From Streptomyces sp. MMG1533 (GTDB lineage: Bacteria > Actinomycetota > Actinomycetes > Streptomycetales > Streptomycetaceae), in NCBI RefSeq assembly GCF_001279775.1, contig NZ_LGDG01000200.1:62001-126000 (forward strand): 64,000 bases of DNA. The letters are read 5' to 3'. A program made the translations under genes and the position numbers. Shown in pieces: positions 27,236-41,268 of this stretch. The first letter of the stretch is position 1, and each line of letters begins with the position of its first letter. Below the pieces are notes generated by a model. That model was given only the letters and a program-made list of their open reading frames with translations. It had not been told where the DNA came from and did no database searches.

Positions 27236-29104
27236 GTGCCCGCGATCCCTAGCCATGTGCCCGAGCCGAGCCGTACCACCCCGGCTCTGATCCGCAACTT
27301 CTGCATCATCGCGCACATCGACCACGGCAAGTCCACGCTCGCCGACCGGATGCTCCAGCTGACCGGTGTGGTCGAGCAACGGCAGATGCGTGCTCAGTAC
27401 CTCGACCGCATGGACATCGAGCGTGAGCGCGGAATCACGATCAAGTCACAGGCTGTGCGTCTGCCGTGGGCTCCCACCCACGACAAGGACAACACGCACA
27501 TCCTCAACATGATCGACACCCCGGGGCACGTCGACTTCACCTACGAGGTCTCGCGGTCGCTCGCGGCCTGCGAGGGCACCGTGCTCCTCGTCGACGCCGC
27601 CCAGGGCATCGAGGCTCAGACCCTCGCCAACCTCTACCTGGCGATGGAGAACGACCTCAAGATCATCCCAGTACTGAACAAGATCGACCTGCCGGCCGCC
27701 CAGCCGGAGAAGTTCTCCGAGGAGCTCGCCAACCTCATCGGCTGTCAGCCCGAGGACGTGCTCAAGGTATCGGCGAAGACCGGCGTCGGTGTGGACGCGC
27801 TCCTGGACCGGGTCGTCCGTGACGTCCCCGCCCCGGTCGGTGTCGCGGACGCCCCCGCCCGCGCGATGATCTTCGACTCGGTGTACGACTCGTACCGGGG
27901 CGTGGTCACCTACGTCCGCGTCATCGACGGCCAGCTCAACAAGCGTGAGCGCATCAAGATGATGTCGACCGGCGCCACCCACGAGCTTCTCGAGATCGGC
28001 GTCTCGTCCCCCGAGATGACGCCGGCCGACGGGATCGGCGTCGGCGAGGTGGGCTACATCATCACCGGCGTGAAGGACGTCCGTCAGTCCAAGGTCGGTG
28101 ACACCATCACCAGCAAGGACAAGGGCGCCACCGAGGCCCTCGGTGGGTACAAGGACCCCAAGCCGATGGTCTTCTCCGGCCTCTACCCGCTGGACGGCTC
28201 GGACTACCCCGACCTCCGCGAGGCGCTGGACAAGCTGCAGCTCAACGACGCCGCCCTGGTCTACGAGCCGGAGACCTCCGCGGCCCTCGGCTTCGGCTTC
28301 CGCGTCGGCTTCCTCGGCCTGCTGCACCTCGACGTCATCCGTGAGCGTCTGGAGCGCGAGTTCAACCTCGAACTCATCGCCACCGCGCCCAACGTGGTCT
28401 ACCGCGTGATCATGGAGGACGGGAAGGAGCACACGGTCACCAACCCGAGCGAGTTCCCCGAGGGCAAGATCGACAAGGTCTTCGAGCCGGTCGTCCGGGC
28501 CACGATCCTCGCTCCGAGCGAGTTCATCGGCTCGATCATGGAGCTCTGCCAGACCCGCCGCGGCACCCTCCTCGGCATGGACTACCTCTCCGAGGACCGC
28601 GTCGAGATCCGCTACACGCTCCCCCTCGCCGAGATCGTCTTCGACTTCTTCGACAACCTGAAGTCCAAGACCCGCGGTTACGCCTCCCTGGACTACGAGC
28701 CCACCGGCGAGCAGGACGCCCAGCTGGTCAAGGTCGACATCCTGCTCCACGGCGACCGGGTCGACGCCTTCTCCGCCGTCACCCACAAGGACGCCGCGTA
28801 CGCGTACGGCGTACGGCTCGTCGCCAAGCTGCGCGAGCTGATCCCGCGCCAGGCCTTCGAGATCCCCATCCAGGCCGCCATCGGCTCCCGGGTCATCGCC
28901 CGCGAGACCATCCGCGCCATCCGCAAGGACGTCCTCGCCAAGTGCTACGGCGGTGACATCTCCCGTAAGCGGAAGCTGCTGGAGAAGCAGAAGGAAGGCA
29001 AGAAGCGGATGAAGATGGTGGGTTCCGTGGAGGTTCCGCAGGAGGCGTTCATCGCCGTCCTGTCCAGCGACGAGAGCGCGGGTTCCGGCAAGGGCAAGAA
29101 GTAG
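27236..29104 (+). CDS. lepA: translation elongation factor 4
   Basis: LepA is a translational GTPase that acts on ribosomes in unfavourable conditions and in initiation. The 622-residue protein has the P-loop AHIDHGKST, the switch-[13 protein letters not shown] (G4), and the LepA-specific C-terminal domain ([38 protein letters not shown]). The GTG at 27236 is chosen over an earlier in-frame ATG (27071) because upstream residues are not conserved in kind. A 15-pair hairpin follows the stop. Confidence 0.97.
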   Translation: MPAIPSHVPEPSRTTPALIRNFCIIAHIDHGKSTLADRMLQLTGVVEQRQMRAQYLDRMDIERERGITIKSQAVRLPWAPTHDKDNTHILNMIDTPGHVDFTYEVSRSLAACEGTVLLVDAAQGIEAQTLANLYLAMENDLKIIPVLNKIDLPAAQPEKFSEELANLIGCQPEDVLKVSAKTGVGVDALLDRVVRDVPAPVGVADAPARAMIFDSVYDSYRGVVTYVRVIDGQLNKRERIKMMSTGATHELLEIGVSSPEMTPADGIGVGEVGYIITGVKDVRQSKVGDTITSKDKGATEALGGYKDPKPMVFSGLYPLDGSDYPDLREALDKLQLNDAALVYEPETSAALGFGFRVGFLGLLHLDVIRERLEREFNLELIATAPNVVYRVIMEDGKEHTVTNPSEFPEGKIDKVFEPVVRATILAPSEFIGSIMELCQTRRGTLLGMDYLSEDRVEIRYTLPLAEIVFDFFDNLKSKTRGYASLDYEPTGEQDAQLVKVDILLHGDRVDAFSAVTHKDAAYAYGVRLVAKLRELIPRQAFEIPIQAAIGSRVIARETIRAIRKDVLAKCYGGDISRKRKLLEKQKEGKKRMKMVGSVEVPQEAFIAVLSSDESAGSGKGKK

Positions 29105-29123
29105 CCGTCGTTTACCGCGAAAA

Positions 29124-29159
29124 TAGGGGCTTGCCGCGTGTCAGCGCGGTGAGCCCCTA
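29124..29159 (+). terminator. hairpin after lepA
   Basis: TAGGGGCTTGCCGCG pairs with CGCGGTGAGCCCCTA over 15 positions, including two G-T pairs, around a six-base loop. It lies 20 bases after the stop and lacks a T-run. Confidence 0.8.
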
Positions 29160-29250
29160 CGCGTAAGTAGCGTCGCTCTCTGTATGAAGTGACAGGCCGC
29201 CGCCTCTTACGCACGGGCCGGTCGCGCTTTACTCTGATCCCTGCTCGGTA

Positions 29251-29268
29251 GTTACTCGTGAGTTAAAC
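29251..29268. promoter_or_regulatory. AT-rich imperfect palindrome before the acyl-CoA ligase
   Basis: GTTACTCGTGAGTTAAAC contains ACTC/GAGT arms with flanking TTA/TAA and lies 49 bases before the start codon. It stands out from the GC-rich background and could be an operator for a fatty-acid-responsive regulator. This is a visual call. Confidence 0.35.
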
Positions 29269-29316
29269 AACAGCCGCAATGAGCCAGCCGCGCAGCCGCG
29301 GGCCCCGGAGGATGTC

Positions 29317-31191
29317 GTGAGCGACACACAGACACTGATCGAGAACCGTCCGCCGAGTGTGGCGGCCGTCTTCCTGGAGCGCGTGGCGGCTACGCCGGAC
29401 GCCGAGGCATACCGCTATCCCGTGCCCGCGGCCTCCGGCGAGGGGCCGGACGACTGGAAGTCGCTGAGCTGGGGCCAGACCGCCGAGCGGGTCTACTCCA
29501 TCGCCGCCGGCCTGATCGAGCTCGGTGTGCAGCCGGAGCAGCGGGTCGCCCTCTCCTCCTCGACCCGGGTCGAGTGGATCCTCGCGGACCTGGGCATTCT
29601 GTGCGCCGGCGCCGCCACCACCACGATCTATCCGCAGACCAACGCCGAGGAGTCCGCGTTCATCCTGTCGGACTCCGGCAGCAAGGTCCTGTTCGCGGAG
29701 AACGCCGAGCAGCTCGCCAAGGCGCGGGAGAAGCGCGCCGAGCTGCCCGACCTCACCCATGTCGTGGTGATCGACGCGGCCGGCGTCGAGACCGGCGACT
29801 GGGTGCTCACGCTCGCCGAGCTGGAGCAGCGCGGCGCCGCGTACCTGGAGAAGAACCCCGACCTGATCAAGGAGAAGGTCGGCGCGATCACCAAGGACCA
29901 GCTCGCCACCCTGATCTACACCTCCGGCACCACCGGCCGTCCCAAGGGTGTCCGCCTGCCGCACGACAACTGGGCGTACATGGCGAAGGCGACCGCCGCG
30001 ACCGGATTGATCAGCAGCGAGGACGTACAGTACCTGTGGCTGCCGCTCGCGCACGTCTTCGGCAAGGTGCTGACCTCGGGCCAGATCGAGGTCGGGCACG
30101 TCACCGCCGTGGACGGCCGCGTCGACAAGATCATCGAGAATCTTCCGGTCGTGCAGCCGACGTACATGGCGGCCGTTCCGCGCATCTTCGAGAAGGTCTA
30201 CAACGGGGTCGCCGCGAAGGCCCGTGCGGGCGGCGGCGCCAAGTACAAGATCTTCCAGTGGGCCGCCGGGGTCGCCCGCGAGTACGCCAAGGTCGCCCAG
30301 GACAACTACCGGCGCACCGGCACGGCGTCCGTCCCCTTCGGGCTCGGAGCCAAGCACAAGGTCGCGGACGCGCTCGTCTTCGCCAAGATCCGCGAGGCGT
30401 TCGGCGGCAACCTGCGCGCCTGCGTCTCCGGCTCGGCCGCGCTCTCCCCCGAGATCGGCTACTTCTTCTCCGGCGCCGGCATCCACATCCTCGAGGGCTA
30501 CGGCCTTACGGAGTCGTCGGCCGCGTCCTTCGTGAACCCCGGCGAGGCCTACCGCACCGGCACGGTCGGCAAGCCGTTCCCCGGCACGGAGGTGCGCATC
30601 GCGGACGACGGCGAGATCCTGCTGCGCGGGCCCGGCATCATGGAGGGCTACCACGGGCTGCCCGAGAAGACGGCCGAGGTGCTCGAGCCGGACGGCTGGT
30701 TCCACACCGGGGACATCGGTGAGCTGTCGCCCGACGGGTACCTGCGGATCACCGACCGCAAGAAGGACCTCATCAAGACCTCGGGCGGCAAGTACATCGC
30801 CCCCGCCGAGGTCGAGGGGCAGTTCAAGGCGGTGTGCCCGTACGTGTCCAACATCCTCGTCCACGGGGCCGACCGGAACTTCTGCACGGCGCTGATCGCC
30901 CTGGACGAGGTGGCGATCCTCGACTGGGCGAAGGAGAACGGCCTGGAGGGCAAGTCGTACGCGGAGGTTGTTGCCGCGCCGGCGGCGGTCTCGATGGTCG
31001 AGGGATACGTCAAGGAGCTCAACGAGGGGCTTCAGCGGTGGCAGACCATCAAGAAGTTCCGGCTGCTGCCTCGCGATCTCGATGTGGAGCACGGTGAGAT
31101 CACACCGAGTCTGAAGCTGAAGCGGCCGGTTGTGGAGCGGGAGTACAAGCACCTCATCGATGAGATGTACGCGGGGTCGCGGGAGGCGTAG
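29317..31191 (+). CDS. long-chain fatty acid-CoA ligase (FadD15-like)
   Basis: The enzyme activates fatty acids with ATP and CoA. The 624-residue protein has the AMP-binding P-loop YTSGTTGRPKG (about residue 201), the linker-region GYGLTESSA, and WFHTGDIGELSPDGYLRITDRKKD around the hinge, all standard for ANL enzymes. Length and the AFGGNLRACVSGSA stretch match the actinobacterial FadD15 type. GTG start with GGAGGATGTC upstream. An AT-rich near-palindrome at 29251 may regulate it. The gene stands alone, converging on the response regulator. Confidence 0.94.
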   Translation: MSDTQTLIENRPPSVAAVFLERVAATPDAEAYRYPVPAASGEGPDDWKSLSWGQTAERVYSIAAGLIELGVQPEQRVALSSSTRVEWILADLGILCAGAATTTIYPQTNAEESAFILSDSGSKVLFAENAEQLAKAREKRAELPDLTHVVVIDAAGVETGDWVLTLAELEQRGAAYLEKNPDLIKEKVGAITKDQLATLIYTSGTTGRPKGVRLPHDNWAYMAKATAATGLISSEDVQYLWLPLAHVFGKVLTSGQIEVGHVTAVDGRVDKIIENLPVVQPTYMAAVPRIFEKVYNGVAAKARAGGGAKYKIFQWAAGVAREYAKVAQDNYRRTGTASVPFGLGAKHKVADALVFAKIREAFGGNLRACVSGSAALSPEIGYFFSGAGIHILEGYGLTESSAASFVNPGEAYRTGTVGKPFPGTEVRIADDGEILLRGPGIMEGYHGLPEKTAEVLEPDGWFHTGDIGELSPDGYLRITDRKKDLIKTSGGKYIAPAEVEGQFKAVCPYVSNILVHGADRNFCTALIALDEVAILDWAKENGLEGKSYAEVVAAPAAVSMVEGYVKELNEGLQRWQTIKKFRLLPRDLDVEHGEITPSLKLKRPVVEREYKHLIDEMYAGSREA

Positions 31192-31271
31192 CGCGGAAGC
31201 GGAGGGGTGGCGGGGACTGTCGGCGGCTGACGGCCCGTTGTGGCTTGTCGCGCAGTTCCCGCGCCCCTTGG

Positions 31272-31847
31272 TCAGGAGACGCGTCCTCTGGCCACCAGGT
31301 GCCGTAGCTCCCTGACCTGTGTCCGCAATGCTGCTACGTCCAGAGGGCCGTCCCCCGTCAGTTGGGCCTCCAAGGCCGCCAAGCCCGCGCCCACGTCGCC
31401 GATACCGCCCTGTTCCTGAGCCAGCAACCGTTCCAACTGCTGGTTCTTGCGGTGCAGGTCCAGGAACACGGTGACCTTCGCGCGCAGTACCCACGGATCG
31501 AAGGGTTTGGTCAGGTAGTCGGCCGCTCCCGTCGCGTAGCCGCGGAACGCATAGCCGGAGTCGTCCTCCGCGCCCGTGAGGAAGATGATCGGGACGTCCT
31601 TGGTCTGGTCGAGACGTTTGATGTTGGCGGCGGTCTCGAAACCGTCCATGCCCGGCATGCGTACGTCGAGGAGGACGAGCGCGAACTGCTGTCTCAGGAG
31701 TGCCTTCATCGCCTCCTCGCCCGAGCGTGCCCGGACGAGTGGTTCGTTGAGAGACCCCAGGACGGCCTCCAGGGCGATCAGGTTGTCCTCCATGTCGTCG
31801 ACCAGGAGGATTCCCGCATTCTGGTCGGTCGTTGCCTCAGTACTCAT
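31272..31847 (-). CDS. stand-alone response regulator receiver protein
   Basis: The 191-residue protein has a complete receiver domain (ILLVDDMEDN acidic pocket, phospho-acceptor in LLDVRMPGMDG, Thr in FLTGAED, Lys in LTKPFDP). It ends in a coiled-coil helix (HRKNQQLERLLAQEQ) with no DNA-binding or enzyme output. It is encoded 14 bases downstream of the HAMP-array hybrid kinase on the same strand, so they form one operon and probably one phosphorelay. The C-terminal coil may dimerise or bind a partner, perhaps the neighbouring phosphatase. Confidence 0.93.
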   Translation of the reverse strand: MSTEATTDQNAGILLVDDMEDNLIALEAVLGSLNEPLVRARSGEEAMKALLRQQFALVLLDVRMPGMDGFETAANIKRLDQTKDVPIIFLTGAEDDSGYAFRGYATGAADYLTKPFDPWVLRAKVTVFLDLHRKNQQLERLLAQEQGGIGDVGAGLAALEAQLTGDGPLDVAALRTQVRELRHLVARGRVS

Positions 31848-31861
31848 GTGACTGGCCTCAT

Positions 31862-35992
<4,131 letters not shown>

Positions 35993-36094
35993 GGCGGCCC
36001 ACTTCGGTAACTCGGCGCTTATGGGCGTGGCCAGTCTGTCACTCTGTCGGCATCGACTGAGGTGTATTCGTCCGAACCGCCCGGGGAGCTGTAG

Positions 36095-38035
36095 ATGGGG
36101 GCCATTTCGACGCAACGGGAGACTATTTCCCGTGCCTCTGATGCGCCTGCGCACGAGGGTGCGCCCCCGCGCATCGAGGTGAATCCACCCACCGACGTGT
36201 TCCCGCGCGCCGAGGCGCACGCCGCACTGCCCGGCAGCTCCCTCGCGCCGGGCGCCGCCCGCGCGCTGTTACGGGGCGCGCTCGCCGAGTGGGCCGAGCG
36301 TGGGCTGCCGGGCACCGAGCACCTCACCGACCGCCTGGCCGGCGACGCCGTGGTCGTCGTCAGTGAGCTGGTCACCAACGCCGTGGTGCACGCCGGTACC
36401 GACGTCGAGCTGGACTGCCGGCTGGAGCCGGAGACCGGCGCCCTGGTCGTCGAGGTCCTGGACCACCACCCCTCGCGGGCCCCGCGCGACGCCGCCGAAC
36501 CGTCTCACGAGCCACCGGAGTACGGGCGCGGTCTCAGGCTGGTCGCCGCGCTCGCCGAGTCCTGGGGCATCACCTACCGCACGGGCGCCAAGACGGTATG
36601 GGCGCGGCTGACCGCGGAGGGGGAGTCGGCCGCCGACGCGCGGGAGTCGTACACCGGGGAACGCGAGCTGCGCGTGGCCGAGATACTCGCCCCGGAGCCG
36701 CAGCGCGTCGAGCAGGACCGGGAGTGGCTCAACCGTGGCGCCCTCTCCTTCCTCGCCGAGGCCTCCGACCTGCTCGCAGGGCAGCTCGACGAGAACCTGG
36801 TGGCCGCGCTCGCGGGGCAGCTGATCGTGCCGCGGCTGGCCGACTGGTGTGCCGTATGGCTGGAGGACGAGCTGACGGGCCGCGGCGGCTGGTCGGCCGA
36901 CGGCACCGGCGGGACCGGGCCGCGCCTCGCCCGGGTGTGGCACAGCAGCGAGAACCGTATCGAGGAACTGCGCCAGGCCCTGGAGACGGAGCCGCCGCGC
37001 CCGCCCGACCCGGCACGGCCCGGGCCCGCCCCGTTCCCGTGGCCCGGCGAGGCACTCGGCCTGCACAGCCCGCACGGCTGCGCACTCGCGTACCGCCTGA
37101 CGGCCGGCGGCCGCCCGCTCGGCACCCTGGTCATCGGCCGATCCGGGCTGCTCAGCTTCCCCGACGAGATCACCGGCCTCGTCGAGGACCTCAGCCGCCG
37201 GGTGGCCCTCGCCATCGGCGCGGCCCGCCAGTACGCCCGGCAGGCCACCATCAGCGCCGTACTGCAGCGCGGACTGCTGCCGGGCGCGGTCGCCGAGATA
37301 CCAGGGGTGCGCAGCGCCCTGGTGTACGAGCCGTGCGACAAGGGCGGACCCAGCGGCGACTTCTACGACCTCTTCCCGGCCGGCGACGGCCGCTGGTGCT
37401 TCGCCGTCGGCGACGTCCAGGGCAAGGGGCCCGAGGCGGCCGTCGTCATCGGCCTCGCCCGGCCCTGGCTGCGCCTGCTGGCCCGCGAGGGCTACCGCGT
37501 CGCCGACGTCCTCGACCGCCTCAACCAGCTGCTCCTCGACGACGCGACGGAGGCCGCGGACGCGGCGGCCCGCGCCCTGGCCTCCGCGGGCGGCCGGCCG
37601 ATGGCCCCCGGAGACGGCCCGCAGACCCGCTTCCTCTCCCTCCTCTACGGCGAACTCGCTCCCTTCGACGGAGGCGTGCGCTGCACCCTCGCCTCCGCCG
37701 GGCATCCCCTCCCGCTCCTGCTCGGGGCGGGCGGCGAGGTCCGTACGGCCGCGCATCCGCAGACCCTCGTCGGGGTCATCGAGGACGCCACGTACACCAG
37801 TGAGACCTTCGAGCTGCGGCCCGGCGACAGCCTGCTGTGCGTGACCGACGGGGTGACCGAGCGGCGCAGCGGCTCGCGCCAGTTCGACGACGAGGACGGG
37901 CTGGCCCAGGCGCTGGCCGGTTGCGCGGGGTTGGACGCGGAGCTGATCGCGGAGCGCATCAAGCGGCTGGTGCACGAGTTCGGGGTACGGCCGCCGGAGG
38001 ACGACCTGGCGCTGCTGGTGCTGCAGGCCGAGTAG
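36095..38035 (+). CDS. SpoIIE-family PP2C phosphatase with RsbW-like ATPase and GAF domains
   Basis: The 646-residue protein has three modules: an N-terminal anti-sigma-factor-like HATPase ([16 protein letters not shown], then [15 protein letters not shown], about 30-170), a GAF-like middle (about 215-385), and a SpoIIE/RsbU PP2C domain ([25 protein letters not shown], about 400-646). Such proteins reset partner-switching systems by dephosphorylating anti-anti-sigma factors. Combining kinase-like and phosphatase modules in one chain is frequent in Streptomyces. It is divergent from the HAMP kinase across 102 bases. GGGGAG precedes the ATG. No sigma or anti-anti-sigma gene lies nearby. Confidence 0.92.
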   Translation: MGAISTQRETISRASDAPAHEGAPPRIEVNPPTDVFPRAEAHAALPGSSLAPGAARALLRGALAEWAERGLPGTEHLTDRLAGDAVVVVSELVTNAVVHAGTDVELDCRLEPETGALVVEVLDHHPSRAPRDAAEPSHEPPEYGRGLRLVAALAESWGITYRTGAKTVWARLTAEGESAADARESYTGERELRVAEILAPEPQRVEQDREWLNRGALSFLAEASDLLAGQLDENLVAALAGQLIVPRLADWCAVWLEDELTGRGGWSADGTGGTGPRLARVWHSSENRIEELRQALETEPPRPPDPARPGPAPFPWPGEALGLHSPHGCALAYRLTAGGRPLGTLVIGRSGLLSFPDEITGLVEDLSRRVALAIGAARQYARQATISAVLQRGLLPGAVAEIPGVRSALVYEPCDKGGPSGDFYDLFPAGDGRWCFAVGDVQGKGPEAAVVIGLARPWLRLLAREGYRVADVLDRLNQLLLDDATEAADAAARALASAGGRPMAPGDGPQTRFLSLLYGELAPFDGGVRCTLASAGHPLPLLLGAGGEVRTAAHPQTLVGVIEDATYTSETFELRPGDSLLCVTDGVTERRSGSRQFDDEDGLAQALAGCAGLDAELIAERIKRLVHEFGVRPPEDDLALLVLQAE

Positions 38036-38058
38036 GTCTGTGACGCGGGTGCTGGACA

Positions 38059-39300
38059 ATGGAAGGCATGCCTTCCGCACTCCCCGACGGCGAGCCCGTC
38101 CCCGACGACGGCGCACTGCCCGCGCCCGCGCTCGCCGGGGCGGCCGACCGTCCCCTCGGGTTCTACCTGCACGTCCCGTACTGCGCGACCCGCTGCGGCT
38201 ACTGCGACTTCAACACCTACACGGCGACCGAGCTGCGCGGCACCGGCGGTGTGCTCGCCTCCCGCGACAACTACGCGGACACCGTGATCGACGAGATCCG
38301 CCTGGCCCGCAAGGTCCTGGGCGACGACCCGCGCGAGGTCCGCACGGTCTTCGTCGGCGGCGGTACGCCCACGCTGCTGGCCGCGGGGGATCTCGTACGG
38401 ATGCTGGGGGCCGTCCGCGACGAGTTCGGGCTCGCGGCGGACGCCGAGGTCACCACGGAGGCCAACCCGGAGTCGGTCGACCCCGGCTATCTGGCGACAC
38501 TCAGGCAGGGCGGCTTCAACCGGATCTCCTTCGGCATGCAGAGCGCGAAGCAGCACGTGCTGCGCGTGCTGGACCGCACCCACACGCCGGGGCGCCCGCA
38601 GGCATGTGTGGCGGAGGCGCGGGCGGCGGGGTTCTCGCACGTCAACCTGGACCTGATCTACGGCACACCGGGCGAGTCGGACGACGACTGGCGGGCGTCG
38701 CTGGAGGCCGCGCTGGGTGCCGGGCCGGATCATGTGTCGGCGTACGCGCTGATCGTCGAGGAGGGCACGCAGCTGGCCCGCCGGATCCGGCGGGGCGAGG
38801 TCCCGATGACCGACGACGACGTGCACGCGGACCGGTATCTGATCGCCGAGGAGATGCTGTCCGCGGCCGGCTTCGACTGGTACGAGGTGTCGAACTGGGC
38901 CACCTCGTCGGCCGGGCGGTGCCTGCACAACGAGCTGTACTGGCGGGGTGCCGACTGGTGGGGCGCGGGGCCGGGGGCGCACAGCCACGTGGGGGGCGTG
39001 CGCTGGTGGAACGTGAAGCATCCCGGGGCCTATGCGGCGGCGCTGGCGGCGGGCCGGTCGCCGGGGGCCGGTCGGGAGCTGCTGTCGGAGGAGGACCGGC
39101 GGGTGGAGCGGATCCTGCTGGAGCTGCGGCTGCGGGAGGGCGTACCGCTGGATCTCCTGAGGGAGGCCGGCCGCAGGGCGTCCCGCCGCGCCCTGTCCGA
39201 CGGGCTCCTCCAGGAGGGGCCGTACGCGGACGGGCGCGCGGTGCTGACGCTGCGGGGGCGGTTGCTGGCGGACGCGGTGGTGCGGGACCTGGTGGACTGA
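38059..39300 (+). CDS. hemW: heme chaperone HemW (radical SAM, coproporphyrinogen-III-oxidase-like)
   Basis: The 413-residue protein has the radical SAM cluster motif CATRCGYC within YLHVPYCATRCGYCDFNT, the FVGGGTPTLL loop and the NRISFGMQS region. The absence of the extra HemN Cys and the actinobacterial location beside hrcA/dnaJ argue for HemW, a heme-binding chaperone, rather than oxygen-independent HemN. A second ATG at 38068 is equally possible. It is convergent with the DUF3097 gene across a large inverted repeat. Confidence 0.92.
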   Translation: MEGMPSALPDGEPVPDDGALPAPALAGAADRPLGFYLHVPYCATRCGYCDFNTYTATELRGTGGVLASRDNYADTVIDEIRLARKVLGDDPREVRTVFVGGGTPTLLAAGDLVRMLGAVRDEFGLAADAEVTTEANPESVDPGYLATLRQGGFNRISFGMQSAKQHVLRVLDRTHTPGRPQACVAEARAAGFSHVNLDLIYGTPGESDDDWRASLEAALGAGPDHVSAYALIVEEGTQLARRIRRGEVPMTDDDVHADRYLIAEEMLSAAGFDWYEVSNWATSSAGRCLHNELYWRGADWWGAGPGAHSHVGGVRWWNVKHPGAYAAALAAGRSPGAGRELLSEEDRRVERILLELRLREGVPLDLLREAGRRASRRALSDGLLQEGPYADGRAVLTLRGRLLADAVVRDLVD

Positions 39301-39337
39301 TGTGTTTCCGCCCCCGCCGCCCCTTCCCGTCCCGTCC

Positions 39338-39477
39338 CTGGGGGCTGCGCCCCCAGACCCCCGCTTCGGCCTGAACGGCCTCGTCCTCAAACGCCGGACG
39401 GGCTGAATCAAACGCCGGACGGGCTGAAAATCAGCCCCTCCGGCGTTTGAGGAGCGGGGTCTGGGGCGGAGCCCCAG
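39338..39477. repeat. inverted pair of a dispersed GC-rich repeat
   Basis: Copy A (39338-39406) begins with the hairpin CTGGGGGC/GCCCCCAG and ends GGACGGGCTGA, followed by a short duplication of its last part. Copy B (39431-39477) is the same element reversed, ending GGAGCCCCAG. Together they can form a very long stem-loop between the convergent hemW and DUF3097 genes and probably terminate both. The element is related to the tandem units at 43488. Confidence 0.8.
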
Positions 39478-39539
39478 AAGGACGGGAGCGGGCAGGGGCG
39501 GCGGGGGCGAGAAGCCTGTCCGTGCAGTCCTGCTCCGGC

Positions 39540-40343
39540 TTACTCCGGCGCCGTCACGAAATCGATCAGTTCCTCGACCCGGCCCAGCAGCTCCGGCTCC
39601 AGGTCCCGGTAGGACCCCACCCGCTTCAGGATCGCCTGCCACACCGCGCCCGTGTTCTCCGGCCAGCCGAGCGCCCGGCACACGCCCGTCTTCCAGTCCT
39701 GGCCGTGGGGGATGCGGGGCCATGCCTCGATTCCGACGGCCGACGGCTTCACGGCCTCCCAGATGTCGATGTACGGGTGACCGACGACCAGCGCGTGTTC
39801 GCTGGTGACCGACTCGGCGATACGGAACTCCTTGGTACCGGGGATCAGGTGGTCCACCAGGATGCCCAGGCGGGCGTCGGGGCCCGGTGCGAAGTCCTCG
39901 ACGATGGACGGGAGGTCGTCGACGCCCTCCAGGTACTCCACGACGACACCCTCGATGCGCAGGTCGTCGCCCCAGACCTTCTCGACCAGCTCGGCGTCGT
40001 GCCGGCCCTCGACGTAGATGCGCCCGGCACGGGCCACGCGCGCGCGTGCGCCGGGGACGGCGACCGAGCCGGAAGCCGTACGGGTGGGGCGTACCGGCCC
40101 GGAGGAAGGCCGTACGAGAGTCACCACCCGGCCCTCCAGGAGGAAGCCGCGCGGCTCCAGGGGGAACACGCGGTGCTTGCCGAAGCGGTCCTCCAGGGTG
40201 ACCGTGCCCGCCTCGCAGCGGATCACCGCACCGCAGAAGCCCGTCCCCGGCTCCTCGACCACCAGGCCGGGCTCCGCCGGGACCTCGGGTGCGGGCCTGG
40301 GCTTCTTCCACGGCGGGGTCAGGTCCGGAGAGTACTGGCGCAT
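39540..40343 (-). CDS. DUF3097 family protein
   Basis: The 267-residue product matches what I know of DUF3097: an N-terminal SH3-like part (VIRCEAGTVTLEDRFGKHRV), then a Toprim-like core with VEGRHDAELVEKVWGDDLR and LVDHLIPGTKE, the acidic residues expected for metal binding. The IYVEGRHDAELVEKVWG motif suggests nucleic-acid processing, but no activity is established. It is 34 bases downstream of the MBL-fold gene on the same strand. It is widespread in actinobacteria. Confidence 0.88.
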   Translation of the reverse strand: MRQYSPDLTPPWKKPRPAPEVPAEPGLVVEEPGTGFCGAVIRCEAGTVTLEDRFGKHRVFPLEPRGFLLEGRVVTLVRPSSGPVRPTRTASGSVAVPGARARVARAGRIYVEGRHDAELVEKVWGDDLRIEGVVVEYLEGVDDLPSIVEDFAPGPDARLGILVDHLIPGTKEFRIAESVTSEHALVVGHPYIDIWEAVKPSAVGIEAWPRIPHGQDWKTGVCRALGWPENTGAVWQAILKRVGSYRDLEPELLGRVEELIDFVTAPE

Positions 40344-40377
40344 TCGGATGACGATAGGAGAAGACGCCGCCCGGTTT

Positions 40378-41106
40378 TCACGACACGCCGAAACGCTCGG
40401 CCAGGGCGTCCCGCTGCGCCCGCACGAACGCCGCGTCCACCACCGCTCCGTGACCGGGCACGTACAGCGCGTCCTCGCCGCCCAGGTCCAGCAGGCGGTC
40501 GAGGGCGGCCGGCCAGTGGGACGGTACGGCGTCGGGGCCCGCCTGCGGTTCGCCGGACTCCTCGACCAGGTCGCCGCAGAAGACCACCTCCGTCGGGCCG
40601 GGGACGAGCACGGCGAGATCGTGGGCCGTGTGGGCCGGGCCCACGTTCGCCAGCAGGACCTGGCGGCCGCCGCCCAGGTCGAGGGTCCACTCGCCGGAGA
40701 CGTGATGGCCAGGGAGCGTCAGGGCGTCGACCGCCTCGTCGGCCAGGCGCGCGTCGAGCCCGTTGGCCACCGCGTCCGCACGCAGTTCCTCGCGGCCGTG
40801 CCGGGCGGTGAACACCGTGTCCATGCCGACCGCGCCGAACACCTCCGCCCCGGCGAACGCCGCCGCCCCGAAGACATGGTCGAAGTGCGGGTGCGTGAGC
40901 GCGAGATGGGTCACACGGTGACCGGACAGCGCCTCCGCCTGCGCCCGCAACCGCGCACCCTCCGCCAGGCTCGACCCGGCGTCGATCAGCAGGGCCGCGC
41001 CCGCCCCGACGACCAGCCCCGCCGTGCAGTCCCACACCGGAAGGCGGCACCGGCCGACCCCGGCGGCCGACTGCTCCCACCCCAGCTCTTCCCAAGTCAC
41101 CGTCAT
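40378..41106 (-). CDS. metallo-beta-lactamase-fold hydrolase
   Basis: The 242-residue protein has the MBL metal motif THPHFDH, the downstream His in NVGPAHTAHDL, the Asp in VVFCGDLVEE and the final His in YVPGHGAVVD. The two-metal centre therefore looks complete. The family hydrolyses thioesters, lactones or beta-lactams, and the substrate cannot be read from the sequence. It is divergent from hrcA; the gap contains the CIRCE operator. Confidence 0.9.
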   Translation of the reverse strand: MTVTWEELGWEQSAAGVGRCRLPVWDCTAGLVVGAGAALLIDAGSSLAEGARLRAQAEALSGHRVTHLALTHPHFDHVFGAAAFAGAEVFGAVGMDTVFTARHGREELRADAVANGLDARLADEAVDALTLPGHHVSGEWTLDLGGGRQVLLANVGPAHTAHDLAVLVPGPTEVVFCGDLVEESGEPQAGPDAVPSHWPAALDRLLDLGGEDALYVPGHGAVVDAAFVRAQRDALAERFGVS

Positions 41107-41159
41107 ACGGCGACGCTAACGGGGAAGCCTCCCCGGGGCACGACCTCGCAGGCCCGGCC

Positions 41160-41190
41160 TTGCCCCGGGCGTACCCCACGGCCGTACACT
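41160..41190 (+). promoter_or_regulatory. possible hrcA promoter
   Basis: TTGCCC (41160-41165) and TACACT (41185-41190) are separated by 19 bases. The CIRCE element begins 13 bases after the -10-like hexamer, so bound HrcA would block initiation or clearance. The spacing is long, so the -35 is tentative. Confidence 0.45.
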
Positions 41191-41203
41191 GGCTCGGGGT
41201 GCG

Positions 41204-41230
41204 TTGGCACTCGGATGTGACGAGTGCCAG
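41204..41230 (+). promoter_or_regulatory. CIRCE operator (HrcA binding site)
   Basis: TTGGCACTC - nine bases - GAGTGCCAG matches the CIRCE consensus TTAGCACTC-N9-GAGTGCTAA at 16 of 18 positions, and the two changes are complementary, so the palindrome is preserved. It lies directly upstream of hrcA, implying heat-shock autoregulation of hrcA-dnaJ. Confidence 0.93.
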
Positions 41231-41268
41231 GCGAGGCGCCGAGGGATCGACTTCTGGAGGTGTGCGCG

